From G965197675 sp965197675 (GTDB taxonomy: Bacteria > Chloroflexota > Dehalococcoidia > Plut-88900), in assembly GCA_965197675.1 (NCBI GenBank), contig OZ240221.1, positions 1,984,001 through 2,048,000 on the forward strand: a DNA stretch of 64,000 nt. The letters run 5' to 3'. Within the stretch, counting starts at the first letter, position 1; each line of letters begins with the position of its first letter. A model generated the notes under the pieces. The model worked only from the letters and a program-made list of their open reading frames with translations. It was not told where the DNA came from and ran no database searches. This document shows positions 17,760-24,519 of the stretch, one piece after another. A program made the position numbers and the translations under genes.

Positions 17760-18045
17760 CCTCTGATGAGGTTGTCTCAGAAAGGCAAATGCCTTGGGCC
17801 CACCCGCCCCGGCAGGTTTTGTATGTGGAGGCGCATCCCTTCGAGAGACTCAGGACAGGCCTCCAGACCCCCTCTCCCTGAGAAAGAGGGCTGGGGTGAG
17901 GGTGCAACATTCCTGCCTGCGCCTGCCTGGTCGGTAGACAGGCCTGCCTGTGCGGAGACGCCCGTAGACAGGACAGGCAGGCCCTGGATTCCCGTGTCAA
18001 GCACGGGAATGACGGCATAGGGAGTGAGGTGAAGGATCTGGGGAA
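17760..18045 (+). repeat. mosaic repeat island 4 filling the rpsB-trpA gap
   Basis: The 17637-18133 gap between the divergent rpsB and trpA holds a long island. In order it has the GTCTCAGAAAGGCAAATGCC module from 17770, CCCACCCGCCCC and TTTTGTATGTGGAGGC, a hairpin of CCCTGAGAAAGAGGG type, GCCTGCCTG/CAGGCAGG hairpins (about 17920-17985), and the palindrome at 17986-18014. Nothing else gene-like is seen. Confidence 0.85.
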
Positions 18046-18061
18046 TTTTGGTCGGGCTTTA

Positions 18062-18090
18062 TTGCGACGCCTAATTTGTGATGCTATGAT
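18062..18090 (+). promoter_or_regulatory. promoter for trpA-aroH
   Basis: TTGCGA (18062-18067) and TATGAT (18085-18090) are separated by 17 bases and lie 43 bases before the trpA start. No leader peptide or terminator hairpin is seen between them and the gene, so tryptophan attenuation is not evident. Confidence 0.5.
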
Positions 18091-18133
18091 TGGAAGTCAC
18101 AGACTTAATAGACACTACGTTGATTGAAGCGAG

Positions 18134-18922
18134 TTGAGCAGAATTAAAGAGGCCTTTTCTCGTGTGAGAAACGAGGGGAGGACAGGACTAGCCACTTTTC
18201 TCACAGTCGGATTCCCGGATCGGGAAGCTACTCTACCATTGATAAATGCGATGGTAGAGGGTGGCGTGGATATTATCGAGTTGGGCATACCTTTCAGCGA
18301 TCCGTTGGCCGACGGTACTACAATTCAGAGGTCGAGTCAGATAGCCCTAGAGAACGGGATCACTCTTGCCGACTGCATGGATGTGTGTGGTGAAGCCAGG
18401 ATTAATCACCCCGACGTGCCATTGCTTATGATGGGCTACTACAATCCTGTTCTAGCTTACGGGATTGAGAGGTTTGCCAAAGATGGGAAAAGATCAGGGT
18501 TGGATGGGTTAATAGTCGCCGATCTACCTCCAGAAGAGGCGAGCACCCTTCGTCAAGCCTGCAATGCCAACGGGATAGAGCTCATCTTTTTGTTGGCGCC
18601 CACCAGCACTGATGAACGTCTTAGGATAGTTTGCAATGCCTCTACCAGCTTTATCTATTGTGTAAGCCTGACCGGCGTCACGGGAGCAAGAAAAGAGCTG
18701 GACTGCGCTCTGCCTGGGTTTATCGGACGAGTGAGAGATAAAACGTCTCTTCCGCTATTAGTAGGGTTCGGAATCTCCACGAGAGAACAGGTGGAGTCGG
18801 TAGGTGCACATGCTGATTCCGTTGTGGTAGGCAGCGCGTTGATAAACGTCATCGTCGGCAGCGAACCTGCTTGCAGAGCAGACCGGGTAAGAGAGTTCGT
18901 CAAAGAGTTGGTGCGGTGTTAG
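18134..18922 (+). CDS. trpA: tryptophan synthase alpha subunit
   Basis: Cleaves indole-3-glycerol phosphate to indole and glyceraldehyde-3-phosphate. It works with TrpB, which is not in this window. It has 262 residues and a TIM barrel. The catalytic pair E49 (IIELGIPFSDP) and D60 (LADG) have the same numbering as in E. coli. The phosphate-binding VVVGSALIN is near 231-239. The start is a TTG, the only start that gives the family N terminus (SRIKEAFSR). It is followed after 27 bases by aroH, forming a small aromatic amino acid unit. Confidence 0.95.
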   Translation: MSRIKEAFSRVRNEGRTGLATFLTVGFPDREATLPLINAMVEGGVDIIELGIPFSDPLADGTTIQRSSQIALENGITLADCMDVCGEARINHPDVPLLMMGYYNPVLAYGIERFAKDGKRSGLDGLIVADLPPEEASTLRQACNANGIELIFLLAPTSTDERLRIVCNASTSFIYCVSLTGVTGARKELDCALPGFIGRVRDKTSLPLLVGFGISTREQVESVGAHADSVVVGSALINVIVGSEPACRADRVREFVKELVRC

Positions 18923-18949
18923 AACGTAAGTAATACTGGGAGATGCCGA

Positions 18950-19300
18950 GTGTGGTGTAGGGGTATACGCGGTGCCACCACCGCTGATGAGAACAGTAAG
19001 GAGGCGATCCTTGACGCTACGAAGGAGCTGTTACGATTGATAGTCAGCTCCAACACAATAGAGATAGATCAGGTGGCATCAGTAAGCTTCACTACCACAC
19101 AAGACCTGAATGCTGAATTTCCCGCCGCGGCGGCTAGAGAGATGGGGTGGGAGGATACCGCCTTGCTGTGCGGCCACGAGATGAATGTGCCAAATGGACT
19201 ACCCATGTGTATAAGGGTTCTTCTTCTCATCAATACTGAGAAGAAGGCCAGCGAGCTTAAGCACGTGTACATAAAGGGCGCTAGGCATTTGAGGTCATAG
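18950..19300 (+). CDS. aroH: chorismate mutase, AroH class
   Basis: Trimeric monofunctional chorismate mutase (chorismate to prephenate). It has 116 residues and aligns end to end with the Bacillus subtilis enzyme: R7 in RGIRGATT, E77 in HEM, R89 in CIRVLLL and Y107 in HVYIKGA correspond to the known R7, E78, R90 and Y108. The start is GTG, since an earlier ATG (18943) runs into a stop. It sits between trpA and the DAHP synthase gene. Confidence 0.94.
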   Translation: MWCRGIRGATTADENSKEAILDATKELLRLIVSSNTIEIDQVASVSFTTTQDLNAEFPAAAAREMGWEDTALLCGHEMNVPNGLPMCIRVLLLINTEKKASELKHVYIKGARHLRS

Positions 19301-19314
19301 GCGGTGAGTAGTCC

Positions 19315-19545
19315 TATATTTCCTACCTCCAACATCCTGTCCTTGAGAGAGAGGACTGGAGTGAGGGTGAAGGCCCCTGCCTGTCCGGCAGACAGGTTCT
19401 TGGATTCCCGTGTCAAGCACGGGAATGACGGGAAAGAGGGTGGCACGGGAATGACGGCATAGGGGGCGAGGGAACCCTTCGACAGGCTCAGGGTGAGCGG
19501 AGACACCTCACCCTTGAGGGAAAAGGAGCCGGGGAATTTTGGTAG
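19315..19545 (+). repeat. mosaic repeat island 5
   Basis: The 307-base aroH-aroF gap holds a CTTGAGAGAGAGGACTGG module, a CCTGCCTGTCCGGCAGACAGG hairpin, the palindrome at 19402-19430, and CCCTTCGACAGGCTCAGGGT from 19469 with the GAGGGAAAAGGAGCCGGGGA tail. A TATAAT (19551-19556) just after it may belong to an aroF promoter, but no good -35 is paired with it. Confidence 0.85.
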
Positions 19546-19607
19546 TTGGGTATAATTGACTGATTTAAATATCGGTTAACCTATATTAAAAATCATGGAG
19601 TAGCGAG

Positions 19608-20633
19608 ATGATAGTAGTAATGAGGAAGGATTGCACCGAGAAGCAAATCGAAGATATTAAAGGTCGTATAGAGAGAGAAAATCTAGAGGCTCATATTTCG
19701 AAAGGTATGGAGAGAACGGTAATAGGTGTTATCGGCAACCCCCAGCCGGAACTTAAGGATGCTTTGGAGTTTATGGAGGGTGTGACAGAGGTGGTCATAG
19801 TCTCTCGTCCCTTCAAGCTGCCCAGTCGTGAGTTCCACCCCGATGACACAGTGATTAACGTTGGAGGAGTTGAGATTGGTGGAGGTGAGCTGGTGGTGAT
19901 GGCAGGACCATGTGCAGTTGAGAGCCGAGAGCAGCTACTGGAATGCGCCAGAGTAGTGAAGGAGACGGGAGGACAGATTTTGAGAGGTGGGGCGTATAAA
20001 CCTCGCACGTCCCCCTACAGCTTCCGCGGTCTGGGGCGGGATGGCCTTGATCTATTGGCCGAGGCTCGTGAGGAAACGGGATTGCCCGTCATAACCGAGG
20101 TACTGTCGCCTCAAGACGTGGAGCTAGTTGCTAGGACCACTGATATTCTGCAGATTGGTGCCCGGAACATGCAGAACTTTATCCTGCTGGACGAGGTGGG
20201 GAAGGTAGGCAAACCCGTGATGCTCAAGCGGGGGTTCTCTGCCACCATCGAGGAGTGGCTTCTGGCGGCGGAATACATCATGGCTCAAGGAAATCAAGAA
20301 GTGATCCTCTGCGAGAGGGGCATTCGAACTTTTGAGACCTATACTCGCAACACGCTGGACCTGAGTGCTATTCCAGTGGTGAGAAAGCGAAGTCACCTCC
20401 CCATCATCACGGATCCAAGCCACGCAACTGGTAAATGGTACCTGGTGCCACCTCTTGCCTTGGCCTCTGCTGCAGCTGGTTCTCACGGCATCATGGTCGA
20501 GATCCATCCTCATCCTGAGGCCGCCCTGTGTGATGGTGCTCAGGCCCTGACATTTGATACTTTCCGTGGAGTCATGCGGGACCTGGCGGCTATATCCCAG
20601 CCGCTGAGGAATGTGGCGGATCAGAGAGTATAA
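19608..20633 (+). CDS. aroF: DAHP synthase with N-terminal ferredoxin-like/ACT domain
   Basis: 3-deoxy-7-phosphoheptulonate synthase, the entry enzyme of the shikimate pathway, from phosphoenolpyruvate and erythrose-4-phosphate. It has 341 residues. A ferredoxin-like regulatory domain (about 1-70) precedes the barrel, as in Thermotoga and Bacillus-type (I-beta) enzymes. MAGPCAVES is at 98-106 (metal Cys102) and the substrate-binding K131PRTS135 follows. EVLSPQDVE, ILQIGARNMQNF, LKRGFS, DPSHATGK and GIMVEIHP are all in place. The N-terminal domain usually gives feedback control by tyrosine or prephenate. Confidence 0.95.
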   Translation: MIVVMRKDCTEKQIEDIKGRIERENLEAHISKGMERTVIGVIGNPQPELKDALEFMEGVTEVVIVSRPFKLPSREFHPDDTVINVGGVEIGGGELVVMAGPCAVESREQLLECARVVKETGGQILRGGAYKPRTSPYSFRGLGRDGLDLLAEAREETGLPVITEVLSPQDVELVARTTDILQIGARNMQNFILLDEVGKVGKPVMLKRGFSATIEEWLLAAEYIMAQGNQEVILCERGIRTFETYTRNTLDLSAIPVVRKRSHLPIITDPSHATGKWYLVPPLALASAAAGSHGIMVEIHPHPEAALCDGAQALTFDTFRGVMRDLAAISQPLRNVADQRV

Positions 20634-20676
20634 TCGTTGACAACCTACCAGATTGGGACTCGGTAGGAGGAGAGAG

Positions 20677-21110
20677 ATGGCTACGATCCTAAGTGTGGTA
20701 GAGCGAGCATATCACGGAACACTAGAGGAGCAGGATGATACCAACCTGTGGATGAGCGCCGGTGTTTTTAACGGCAGCGCAGATATATCAGTGCTTCTAA
20801 GAGGTGGTGCGGTCAACTACGCTGTGAATGGGCAGGACGCCAGCGGATTGCAAATCGGTGAGTGCCTCTAAAGGTGCCCCATACCATAGATGGTGATGTT
20901 GAGACTCTGATTGGCAAAGGGGTAGCCGTGTACGCGATGGAAGAGGATCTGGAGGCTAGAGCTGTGCCTGCAAGCAGTCTCATCGGGGGGGTTCAGGTAG
21001 TCTCCCGGTCAGAGCTTGCAGGGTTGTGGGCCCAACACGACTCTATATGGCGTTGGTGGGCCGACTGCGTAGCCAATAACACATTTCGGGTTACCGTTTC
21101 CATCTGTTGA
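20677..21110 (+). pseudogene. DsrE/TusD-like sulfur-relay protein, frameshifted
   Basis: Two overlapping frames make one DsrE-family protein. The first (20677-20871) starts MATILSVVERAYHGTLEEQD behind a strong AGGAGG. The second (from 20862) continues VPHTIDGDVETLIGKGVAVY, then AMEEDLEARAVPASSLIGG, and ends WAQHDSIWRWW. The break lies between 20862 and 20869 (around GTGAGTGCCTCTAA) and one base would restore it. DsrE-like proteins are about 115-140 residues and carry or move sulfane sulfur. It is either a true pseudogene or a single-base assembly error. Two desulforedoxin-like genes follow directly. Confidence 0.65.
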
Positions 21111-21193
21111 CGCATGTAAGCAGGCAAAGCTATAATTTGGGATGGTGCTCTATAATAAGCAGCTATACATATCAAATAAGCGAGGCTTAGGAT

Positions 21194-21313
21194 TTGGCGA
21201 ACCAGACAGGAAAGAGATACCGCTGTGAGAAGTGCAGTTCTGAGTTTATTGTTACTCGTGGAGCAGATGGAACCATCTCCTGCTGTGGTCAGGAGATGGT
21301 TATGAAGAAATAG
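21194..21313 (+). CDS. desulforedoxin-like protein A (39 aa)
   Basis: A 39-residue rubredoxin-like protein: C11-x2-C14 near the start and adjacent C30-C31 near the end, ending CCGQEMVMKK. This C-x2-C...C-C pattern, the size and the CCG-E-M-V tail match desulforedoxin and the desulfoferrodoxin N-terminal domain, which hold one iron in an Fe(SCys)4 site, usually as a homodimer. The start is TTG at 21194 (no ATG is available), preceded by a weak TTAGGAT. It is too short for routine gene calling. It sits 84 bases after the DsrE-like frame and 50 bases before a paralogue. Confidence 0.8.
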   Translation: MANQTGKRYRCEKCSSEFIVTRGADGTISCCGQEMVMKK

Positions 21314-21363
21314 CCTTTCGTAGCTGGATGACGAAAACCTTCGAATCAAAGGAATTCCGTGGA

Positions 21364-21507
21364 ATGGCGAATCAGCTAGGTAAACGATACGTGTGTGAGG
21401 CGTGCGGCACTCAGGTGCTGTGCACCAAGGCTGGCGAGGGCGCTATCGAGTGTCACACTCAGGAGATGGACCTCCAGCAGCCCAAACCGCTTCCCTCTGC
21501 CGATTAA
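21364..21507 (+). CDS. desulforedoxin-like protein B (47 aa) with Cys-to-His change
   Basis: A 47-residue paralogue of the preceding gene. The N termini match almost residue for residue (MANQLGKRYVCEAC against MANQTGKRYRCEKC). C11 and C14 are kept, but the CC pair is C30-H31 (ECHTQEM), and an extra Cys lies at position 20. The tail is Pro-rich (PKPLPSAD). The metal site would be Cys3His or use Cys20, so iron or zinc with altered redox behaviour is possible. The ATG is preceded by AAGGA about ten bases upstream. Tandem duplication followed by divergence is the simplest origin. Confidence 0.75.
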   Translation: MANQLGKRYVCEACGTQVLCTKAGEGAIECHTQEMDLQQPKPLPSAD

Positions 21508-21528
21508 GGGGCTGCTCCTTACTCGTCT

Positions 21529-22170
21529 CTAGAGAAGCTGACGGATTACCCCTACCACCTTCCCTTTGATAGATAGGTTGGACGGGGTAACGTATATAGG
21601 TTCCATTTGAGTATTGGCAGGCTGTAATCGCACCCTATCTGATTCTCTGTAAAACCTCTTTAGAGTAACCTCTTCCTCCGCTACCAGCCAGGCCGCCACC
21701 AGGTCTCCGTCATCGGCAGTATTGGTGTACTCCATCAGTACCAGATCTCCGTCGTCTATGAGGGCATCGATCATTGATGTGCCGTTAACCCTGAGGGCGT
21801 AGAGGTCTTTCTTGTTGTTGACCAGGCCTTGAGGCAACTCAAGGGTGTCTAACGAGTCTACGGTGGTGAGAGAGTCGGTGGTGGGGAAGGGTAGAGGGGC
21901 ACCTGCAGCTATGGCCCCGATAAGGGGCACTTTTACGGTATTAGCGACTCGTCGCTCTTCGCCTACTACCTCCATGCCTCTGGATACTCCGGAGTCACGG
22001 CGAATAAACCCCTCTTTCTCTAAAGTTCTCAAGTGATAGTCCGCCACGGATGTGGAGCTCATCTCACACTCTCTGACAATGTCTCTAACGGTGGGGGGAT
22101 ATCCTCTTTCATCTAGGAACTCTCTGATTACTGCCAGGACCCTTTTTCTCTGAGCAGAAAGCGGTTTCAT
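21529..22170 (-). CDS. lexA: LexA repressor
   Basis: SOS-response repressor with self-cleavage. It has 213 residues. The N-terminal winged helix-turn-helix is at about 1-65 (QRKRVLAVIREFLDERGYPP then TVRDIVRECEMSSTSVADYH). The scissile bond is Ala89-Gly90 (AIAAGAP). The serine-lysine dyad is S132 in NGTSMID and K171 in VTLKRFY. It is monocistronic on the minus strand, and an operator of the Gram-positive type lies 16 bases before the ATG, indicating autoregulation. No recA is in the window. Confidence 0.97.
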   Translation of the reverse strand: MKPLSAQRKRVLAVIREFLDERGYPPTVRDIVRECEMSSTSVADYHLRTLEKEGFIRRDSGVSRGMEVVGEERRVANTVKVPLIGAIAAGAPLPFPTTDSLTTVDSLDTLELPQGLVNNKKDLYALRVNGTSMIDALIDDGDLVLMEYTNTADDGDLVAAWLVAEEEVTLKRFYRESDRVRLQPANTQMEPIYVTPSNLSIKGKVVGVIRQLL

Positions 22171-22186
22171 ATGTACTCTCCGAAAA

Positions 22187-22198
22187 GAACTAGTGTTC
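22187..22198 (-). promoter_or_regulatory. LexA (SOS) box upstream of lexA
   Basis: GAAC-TAGT-GTTC, a match to the GAACN4GTTC core of the Bacillus/actinobacterial SOS box, centred 22 bases upstream of the lexA start codon. This position should block transcription of lexA itself. Confidence 0.8.
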
Positions 22199-22261
22199 TA
22201 GCACAGTCTAACAAGCTATACAGGAGTTGTCAAGCAAGTGCAGGCCGCTAGCAACTATGTT

Positions 22262-22440
22262 AAAGGACAAGATTCCCCGCCTCCGACGTTCCTCCCCTGG
22301 GATTCCCGTGTCAAGCACGGGAATGACGAGATAGGGGGTGAGGGCACCCTTCGTAGGCCCGGGGTGACCCTTCGCCAAGCTCAGGGTGAGCGGATACACC
22401 TCATCCCCCGAGGGAGAAAGAGACGAGGGATTTTGAGGCC
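22262..22440 (+). repeat. mosaic repeat island 6
   Basis: It lies between lexA and the bL25 gene (both minus). It holds the palindrome at 22300-22328, a doubled CACCCTTCG.../CCCTTCGCCAAGCTCAGGGT module (22346-22394), and the CACCTCATCCCCCGAGGGAG tail. No gene is seen in 22200-22503. Confidence 0.85.
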
Positions 22441-22503
22441 GAGTTACATGATTTGCGTAGAAGTGTGTAGGAGTTACGACTCCTCCTATTCTCCATCTTT
22501 CTG

Positions 22504-23160
22504 CTAGTTGGGAGATTCCTCATCACCAGGAGCGGGCTCTTCCTCGGGAACCTCGCCCTCGATCGCTTCAACGCCCTCTTGTATCACTTCCTCGACCACA
22601 ACCCGGGCTCGGGCCGCCTTGACTACCAGCTGATCTTTGTCGGTCAGAAGGGAGATGTTGTCAGAGATGGTTAAGTCTCGAAGTCTGATCTCCTGGTCTA
22701 TCTCGGCCAACCCTGATATGTCGACTTCTATGGCTCTGGGCAGGTCCATGGGACGTCCTTGCACCTGAATGGAGTTGAGAGAGTGGCTGATAACTGCCCC
22801 CTGTCCCTTGGCTGCTGGAGATTCACCTATCAGGATCACTGGGATATCGGCCGTTATTACCTGGGTCACGTCGATCTCGAAGAGGTCAACGTGCAGCAAC
22901 TCATCGGTGATTGGATCACTTTGCAGCCCTCTAACCACCGAGGTGACGGGGTTCTTTTCCCCGTTGATTGTCACGGTGATAATCGCGTTGTGGCCACCTT
23001 GAACCAAGGCTTGATGAAGAGATGCGGCTTCTATTTGAAGGGGTACGGATTCTATCTTGGGTCCGAACAGGTTCGCAGGGATCAAGCCTTGCCGGCGCAA
23101 GCGCCTCACCTTCTTGCCTGTCAACTCTCTTCTATCTGCCGTCAACTCGATGGTATCCAT
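22504..23160 (-). CDS. rplY: 50S ribosomal protein bL25, CTC (general stress) form
   Basis: 5S-rRNA-binding large-subunit protein of the two-domain TL5/CTC type. It has 218 residues: an N-terminal L25 domain (about 1-95; ELTADRRELTGKKVRRLRRQ, then HVDLFEID) and the C-terminal TL5 beta domain (about 98-185), ending in an acidic tail EEEPAPGDEESPN. The ATG is preceded by AAAAAGGATATT. It is transcribed leftward and is divergent from the MoeB-like gene. Confidence 0.95.
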   Translation of the reverse strand: MDTIELTADRRELTGKKVRRLRRQGLIPANLFGPKIESVPLQIEAASLHQALVQGGHNAIITVTINGEKNPVTSVVRGLQSDPITDELLHVDLFEIDVTQVITADIPVILIGESPAAKGQGAVISHSLNSIQVQGRPMDLPRAIEVDISGLAEIDQEIRLRDLTISDNISLLTDKDQLVVKAARARVVVEEVIQEGVEAIEGEVPEEEPAPGDEESPN

Positions 23161-23243
23161 GGGTAATATCCTTTTTACTCCGGTTCTAATTTAATTGATG
23201 ACTGGTTAATCATATGTTATCATATACAGCCTGACGATCTGGG

Positions 23244-23268
23244 CCCAGTGTTTATCTGGGTATTTTTT
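23244..23268 (+). terminator. terminator-like hairpin before moeB
   Basis: CCCAG-tgtttat-CTGGG followed by TATTTTTTG on the plus strand, in the divergent bL25/moeB gap. The stem is short, so it may be a weak attenuator or chance. Confidence 0.35.
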
Positions 23269-23332
23269 GTGTAAAGGAGTGTTTCGTCCCCACTACTATA
23301 CTTAATGTAGGTTCAGCGGAGGTAATGGATAA

Positions 23333-24154
23333 ATGATTGGAACTCAAGCGTTCACTAAAGAGCAAGTCCAACGCTATAGCCGCCACATCATCATGCCCCA
23401 AGTGGGAAGCAGGGGACAGCGAAAGCTTCTGGATGCCAAAGTGCTGCTGATAGGGGCTGGCGGTCTAGGTTCACCCACAGCCCTTTACCTTGGCGCAGCC
23501 GGAGTGGGCACCATTGGTATAGTGGATTTCGACGTGGTTGACCTGACAAACCTTCAGCGTCAGATACTGCATAAGAACAGCGACGTGGGGCGACTCAAAG
23601 TGGAATCGGCCACAGATACCCTACGGGAGATAAACCCGGACGTTAAGGTAGTGTCCCATCCGGTTAGACTCAGTTCCGATAATATTATGGATATCATCGC
23701 TGACTATGACGTCGTGGTTGATGGAAGTGATAACTTCCCCACTCGATATCTAGTGAACGATGCTACAGTGATGGCAAACAAACCCAACGTTCACGGAAGC
23801 ATTTTCCTCTTCGAGGGACAGGCGGCGGTCTTCGTTCCTGGAGAGGGCTGCTATAGGTGTCTGTACCCCGACCCACCCCCTCCAGGCGCCGTTCCCAACT
23901 GTGCAGAGGCGGGAGTGTTGGGAGTGCTGCCTGGGATTATCGGCAGTATACAGGCGGTCGAGACTATAAAGCTGATTCTAGGCTTGGGTGAGAGTCTATC
24001 GGGAAGGCTGCTAATTTTCGATGCCTTAGATATGGACTTCCGCTCTGTGAAGATCAGACGCGACCCTGAGTGCCCGGTGTGTGGAGATAATCCCACGGTT
24101 ACGGAATTGATAGACTACGAAGCCTTCTGTGGCGTGCCTACTGCTGCCCATTAA
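23333..24154 (+). CDS. MoeB/ThiF/HesA-type sulfur-carrier adenylyltransferase
   Basis: E1-like enzyme that adenylates the C terminus of a ubiquitin-like sulfur carrier (MoaD or ThiS). It has 273 residues. It starts with the RYSRHIIMPQVG motif (14-25), has the nucleotide loop GAGGLGSP (41-48), DFDVVDLTNLQRQ (66-77), the D130 region VVDGSDNFPTR, and zinc cysteines C173/C176 (CYRC) and C247/C250 (CPVC). C190 in PNCAEAG is the usual conserved Cys. There is no C-terminal rhodanese domain. The start codon follows GGAGG by nine bases. Whether it serves molybdopterin, thiamin or another carrier cannot be told, since no carrier gene is nearby. Confidence 0.88.
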   Translation: MIGTQAFTKEQVQRYSRHIIMPQVGSRGQRKLLDAKVLLIGAGGLGSPTALYLGAAGVGTIGIVDFDVVDLTNLQRQILHKNSDVGRLKVESATDTLREINPDVKVVSHPVRLSSDNIMDIIADYDVVVDGSDNFPTRYLVNDATVMANKPNVHGSIFLFEGQAAVFVPGEGCYRCLYPDPPPPGAVPNCAEAGVLGVLPGIIGSIQAVETIKLILGLGESLSGRLLIFDALDMDFRSVKIRRDPECPVCGDNPTVTELIDYEAFCGVPTAAH

Positions 24155-24206
24155 CATCTTTGTGACGGCAGCAGTGAAAGGCTCGTCGGGAGGGTGATGG
24201 GCATCA

Positions 24207-24395
24207 ATGGATAAAACTTCCAGAGAAGCCGCACCTCAAGTCCTGATATTCGGCGACAGCACCCTGGATATTCAAGGACTGAAGGTCGTCCTTACCTAGA
24301 ACGGATATTCCAGGGACATCCTATCAAACCCTGCGCATGAGTTGGGTGATGTGGCCTCTTAGCAAGTCAAGCTAATCTTCCTTGACGTGTCTTAG
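24207..24395 (+). pseudogene. response-regulator receiver domain remnant with three stops
   Basis: One continuous frame reads VLIFGDSTLDIQGLKVVLT-stop, then NGYSRDILSNPAHELGDVAS-stop, then QVKLIFLDVS-stop. It follows the CheY-like pattern: a strand with acidic residues, a helix ending LKVVL, the NGY strand, and the phospho-acceptor strand LIFLD. The stops at 24297, 24360 and 24393 are all TAG. The domain lacks everything after the phospho-Asp loop. It starts MDKTSREAAP behind GGGAGGGTGAT. I take it as a decayed gene of which about 60 codons remain. It occupies most of the moeB-glnA gap. Confidence 0.55.
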
Positions 24396-24421
24396 CTGAA
24401 TCTGTAGACTTAGGGCTGTGA

Positions 24422-24508
24422 AGAGCTTCGAAGCTCTAGAAGCCTATTTTATTGGCTAGAAGTATTGGATTAGTGAAGTTCCCTGACCAAGATAGGGAAC
24501 TCTTTTTT
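24422..24508 (+). promoter_or_regulatory. glnA leader with palindrome and terminator-type hairpin
   Basis: A 16-base perfect palindrome AGAGCTTCGAAGCTCT (24422-24437) is followed by an AGCC...GGCT hairpin (about 24440-24456) and then AGTTCCCT-loop-AGGGAACT (24477-24501) with T6 (24503-24508). The last is a classical intrinsic terminator that ends 11 bases before the glnA ATG, with the ribosome-binding site GAGGAGA right behind it. No promoter fits between it and the start codon, so glnA mRNA should pass through it. Confidence 0.65.
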
Positions 24509-24519
24509 GAGGAGAGTAA

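Noticed and set aside
22208..22399. Small frames with peptides like VIPVLDTGIPG or FPCLTRES in several gaps
   Set aside because: These are chance translations of the dispersed GGATTCCCGTG palindrome and recur wherever it does.
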